Assembly (NCBI GenBank): GCA_027033525.1
Contig: JALVLD010000066.1
Location: 1 to 14,647, forward strand
Source: Candidatus Dojkabacteria bacterium
Lineage (GTDB): Bacteria; Patescibacteriota; Dojkabacteria; GCA-002793355
Reading direction: 5' to 3'
DNA length: 14,647 nt
Positions 12,611 through 14,647 of this stretch are shown here, piece by piece; position 1 is the stretch's first letter; each line of letters opens with the position of its first letter. A model generated the notes under the pieces. That model did not search any database, had not been told where the DNA came from, and worked only from the letters and a program-made list of their open reading frames with translations. A program made the translations under genes and the position numbers.

Positions 12611-13009
12611 ATGGCTAAAACAAAACCAAAGAAAGGCGTTAAGAAAAAGAAGCGCAGAAAAGTACAAAAGGGGATTGCTCATATTTTGGCGACTTTTAAC
12701 AATACAATTGTCACTATTGCTGATGAGGATGGAAATACTTTGGTGAGTTATTCTCCCCCCAGAGTTGGGTTTAAGAATGCAAAGAAACGAACTGCTTATG
12801 CTGCTACTCAAGCGGCATTAAATGCTGCTGCAGCAGCAATGGATAAGTATGGGTTACAAGAGGTAAAGGTGTATGTTAAAGGTGCTGGGATTGGGCGTAA
12901 TGCGGCCATTAAAGGCTTAGCTTCTGCAGGATTGAAAATTACGCTTTTGGCAGATGTCACGCGTACGCCGCATAATGGTTGTAGGCCAAAGAAGAAGCCA
13001 AGAAAATAA
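12611..13009 (+). CDS. rpsK: 30S ribosomal protein S11
   Basis: 132 residues, normal for uS11, part of the 30S platform near the mRNA exit. A Lys-rich N-terminus (MAKTKPKKGVKKKKRRK) precedes GIAHILATFNNTIVTIADED and the signature KGAGIGRNAAIKGLASAGLK and DVTRTPHNGCRPKKKPRK (usual D.TPiPHNGCRPpKkRR). Starts two bases after rpsM with no Shine-Dalgarno site, so probably coupled to rpsM translation. Confidence 0.97.
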   Translation: MAKTKPKKGVKKKKRRKVQKGIAHILATFNNTIVTIADEDGNTLVSYSPPRVGFKNAKKRTAYAATQAALNAAAAAMDKYGLQEVKVYVKGAGIGRNAAIKGLASAGLKITLLADVTRTPHNGCRPKKKPRK

Positions 13010-13027
13010 ATTTAGTCTACATGTTAC

Positions 13028-13639
13028 ATGGTTTATAGGGCAAAGGACAAGTTAAGTAGGAGAGAGGGAATAAATTTGTATCTTAAGGGAGCTCGTAGTT
13101 TTTCAGATAAGGCTGGAGTAAAACGTAGGCCAACTAGGCCAGGACAACATGGGGCTAAGCCTACACGTTTATCTGCGTACGCCAGACAGTTGCGTGAAAA
13201 ACAAAAGGTTAAACGTATGTACATGATGCGCGAGAAACAATTTAGGCGCTTTTACGACATGGCAGTAAAAATTGCTAAAAATTCAGGCCAAGATAAAGGA
13301 GTTGTGTTACTACAATTACTAGAGCGAAGGTTAGATAGTGTTATTTATAGGGCAGGGTTGGCTAAGTCTAAGAGTGCTGCTCGGCAGCTCGTATCCCACA
13401 AACATGTATATGTGAATGGTAAGCGCGTTAATATCCCTTCATCTTTGGTAAAACAGGGCGATGTAATAGAGATTTCTCCTAAAGTTTTTGAAAAATATAA
13501 GCCGGACTACGATTTTCCGCAACCTCCTACGTGGTTGGATGTGAAAGGGAACAAGTGTAAAATTGTACGCTTCCCACAGCGAGATGAGATTAGTCCTGAT
13601 ATTAAGGAATCATTAATTGTCGAATTGTATTCGAGATAA
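13028..13639 (+). CDS. rpsD: 30S ribosomal protein S4, without zinc cysteines
   Basis: 203 residues, normal for uS4, a primary 16S rRNA binder. N-terminal LSRREGINLYLKGARSFSDK, then RRPTRPGQHG, LREKQKVKRMYMMREKQFRR, and the S4 RNA-binding domain (about 98-160) with LLERRLDSVIYRAGLAKSKS and VYVNGKRVNIPS; ends IVELYSR (usual IvEfYSR). The N-terminal Cys cluster of zinc-binding S4 forms is absent. An ATG seven bases earlier (13021) is out of frame. In E. coli S4 represses the alpha operon at the rpsM leader; a leaderless rpsM would leave no room for that site here. Confidence 0.97.
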   Translation: MVYRAKDKLSRREGINLYLKGARSFSDKAGVKRRPTRPGQHGAKPTRLSAYARQLREKQKVKRMYMMREKQFRRFYDMAVKIAKNSGQDKGVVLLQLLERRLDSVIYRAGLAKSKSAARQLVSHKHVYVNGKRVNIPSSLVKQGDVIEISPKVFEKYKPDYDFPQPPTWLDVKGNKCKIVRFPQRDEISPDIKESLIVELYSR

Positions 13640-13657
13640 TTTATAAAACAAATACAC

Positions 13658-14626
13658 ATGATTGATTTTACGGGGGTAGAAATTAGTAAGGAGCGGGAAG
13701 AAAAGCGCCCTAACGGAAAAGAGTATGCTGAGTTTGCACTTGGGCCTGTGCCTCAAGGATATGGATATACTCTAGCAAATAGCTTAAGAAGAGTTTTATT
13801 GTCGTCAATTCCAGGATATTCAATCACTGGCGTTCGTATAAATGATTTGACACATGAGTTTACAACTATTCCAGGCATTAAGGAGAATGTTCTAGATATA
13901 GTACTTCGGTTAAAGAAGATTAGATTCAAAGTAAAGGGGCAGGAAGATATGTACATTTTAATGTTAGAGGTGAATGGTAAAACAGGCGAGATTAAAGCTA
14001 AGGACATTACTTTACCAGGTGAAGTTGAAGTTATAAATAAGGATTATGTAATAGCAACAGTTACAGATAAAAGTACTTCGTTTACTATGGAAGCTACCCT
14101 AGAACGTGGAATTGGCTATAAGCCGGCGGATGATTCGCTTCGCGATGAAATTGGACGCATTCCAGTTGATGCAGTGTTCTCTCCTGTAACTTTAGTATCC
14201 TTTGAGGTAGTACCTGCACGTAAAGGTGGGAAGGCAGATTATGATAAAGTTATTATGAAGGTTGAAACCGACGGTGGAGTAACTCCAGAAGATGCCTTAG
14301 TTGAGGCGTTAGGTATTTTAAGTGACTTTTACAAAGTCTTGGTAGATACACCTGTATTAAAAGCTAAGAAAAGCCAGGAGGAGAGTGAAAAGGTTAAGGC
14401 CAAGAAGTCTAAGGCTAATACCACTGAGAAGATAAGTGAAACCAAAATAGAGACATTAGGGTTTTCTGCTGGGTTAGAAAACAAACTAAAGGAAGTTGGT
14501 GTAAAGACACTCGCTGATTTGGCGGGGATGACTCGTGAACAAATCTTAGCGATTCCAGGCGTTGGCAATAAAGCTTTAGAAAATATAGAAAAAATTCTAA
14601 GTAAATTAGGGGTAGAGTTAAAGTAA
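13658..14626 (+). CDS. rpoA: DNA-directed RNA polymerase subunit alpha
   Basis: 322 residues, normal. The N-terminal domain (about 1-230) dimerises and seeds polymerase assembly: FALGPVPQGYGYTLANSLRR with VLLSSIPGYSITGV, PGIKENVLDIVLRLK, ERGIGYKPAD, and VTPEDALVEALGILSDFYKV. A Lys/Ser/Glu-rich linker of about 25 residues (around 232-255) leads to the C-terminal domain (about 258-322) with the helix-hairpin-helix block VGVKTLADLAGMTREQILAI and PGVGNKALENIEKIL, which binds upstream promoter elements and activators. The gap to rpsD is 18 bases with no Shine-Dalgarno site. The stop is one base ahead of the next ATG. Confidence 0.98.
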   Translation: MIDFTGVEISKEREEKRPNGKEYAEFALGPVPQGYGYTLANSLRRVLLSSIPGYSITGVRINDLTHEFTTIPGIKENVLDIVLRLKKIRFKVKGQEDMYILMLEVNGKTGEIKAKDITLPGEVEVINKDYVIATVTDKSTSFTMEATLERGIGYKPADDSLRDEIGRIPVDAVFSPVTLVSFEVVPARKGGKADYDKVIMKVETDGGVTPEDALVEALGILSDFYKVLVDTPVLKAKKSQEESEKVKAKKSKANTTEKISETKIETLGFSAGLENKLKEVGVKTLADLAGMTREQILAIPGVGNKALENIEKILSKLGVELK

Positions 14627-14627
14627 T

Positions 14628-14647
14628 ATGTACAAGCGAGTCAAAAA
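14628..14647 (+). CDS. rplQ: 50S ribosomal protein L17, first codons only
   Basis: An ATG one base after the rpoA stop opens a frame reading M-Y-K-R-V-K to the right edge. Only six complete codons are visible. The identity rests on position, since rplQ almost always follows rpoA, and on the basic start, which resembles the usual M-R-H-R-K-x-G-R-K-L of L17. Sequence beyond the edge would settle it. Confidence 0.6.

Noticed and set aside
1..14647. CRISPR array, insertion sequence, prophage or toxin-antitoxin genes
   Set aside because: No regularly spaced repeats, transposase, integrase or small toxin-antitoxin pair could be seen on either strand.

Overview
The window is A+T-rich bacterial DNA carrying most of the spc and alpha ribosomal-protein operons. 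A block of about 7.4 kb of other genes separates the two halves. The best guess for the host is a Candidate Phyla Radiation (Patescibacteria) bacterium. Reasons: no rpmD (uL30) between rpsE and rplO, a documented CPR trait although not exclusive to it; zinc-type short S14; a CxxC-bearing L24; very tight and overlapping gene packing; few Shine-Dalgarno sites; and a small envelope-type accessory set. I cannot place it in a named phylum from sequence alone.

Layout. 1-4431 (+) is the spc half: rplX (3' end only), rplE, rpsN, rpsH, rplF, rplR, rpsE, rplO, secY. 4393-5061 (-) is an adenylate-kinase-like gene, inverted relative to the usual order and overlapping the end of secY tail to tail. 5062-5265 is a promoter/leader region holding a 17-nt inverted repeat. 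Then come rny (RNase Y), an HU gene with strong expression signals and two hairpins at its 3' end, a membrane-anchored CAP/SCP protein, and a polytopic membrane protein of unknown function, all (+). Two tandem GreA-family genes follow on (-), divergent from a (+) L,D-transpeptidase-like gene, then tRNA-Glu(CTC) and a 2H-phosphoesterase (ThpR/LigT type) with an extra N-terminal region. 11847-14647 (+) is the alpha half: infA, rpmJ (48 codons), rpsM, rpsK, rpsD, rpoA and the first codons of rplQ.

Working picture. The two ends build ribosomes, RNA polymerase alpha and the Sec translocon. The inserted block mixes RNA metabolism (RNase Y, Gre factors, 2H phosphoesterase, tRNA), nucleoid structure (HU) and cell envelope (CAP protein, membrane protein, L,D-transpeptidase-like protein). 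The most striking recurring signal is a -10 box (often TGnTATAAT) ending only 5-7 nt before the ATG of adk, the CAP gene, greA-2, the L,D-transpeptidase gene and rpsM, and 11 nt before infA. This predicts leaderless or nearly leaderless mRNAs. HU is the contrast case, with a TTGACA/TATAAA promoter, a leader of about 30 nt and a perfect AAAGGAGG ribosome-binding site.

I see no insertion sequence, CRISPR array, phage gene or convincing new multi-gene system. The strongest leads are the leaderless promoter pattern, the foldable leader of rny, the hairpin pair at the HU 3' end, the divergent inverted adk, and the tRNA-Glu/2H-phosphoesterase unit.
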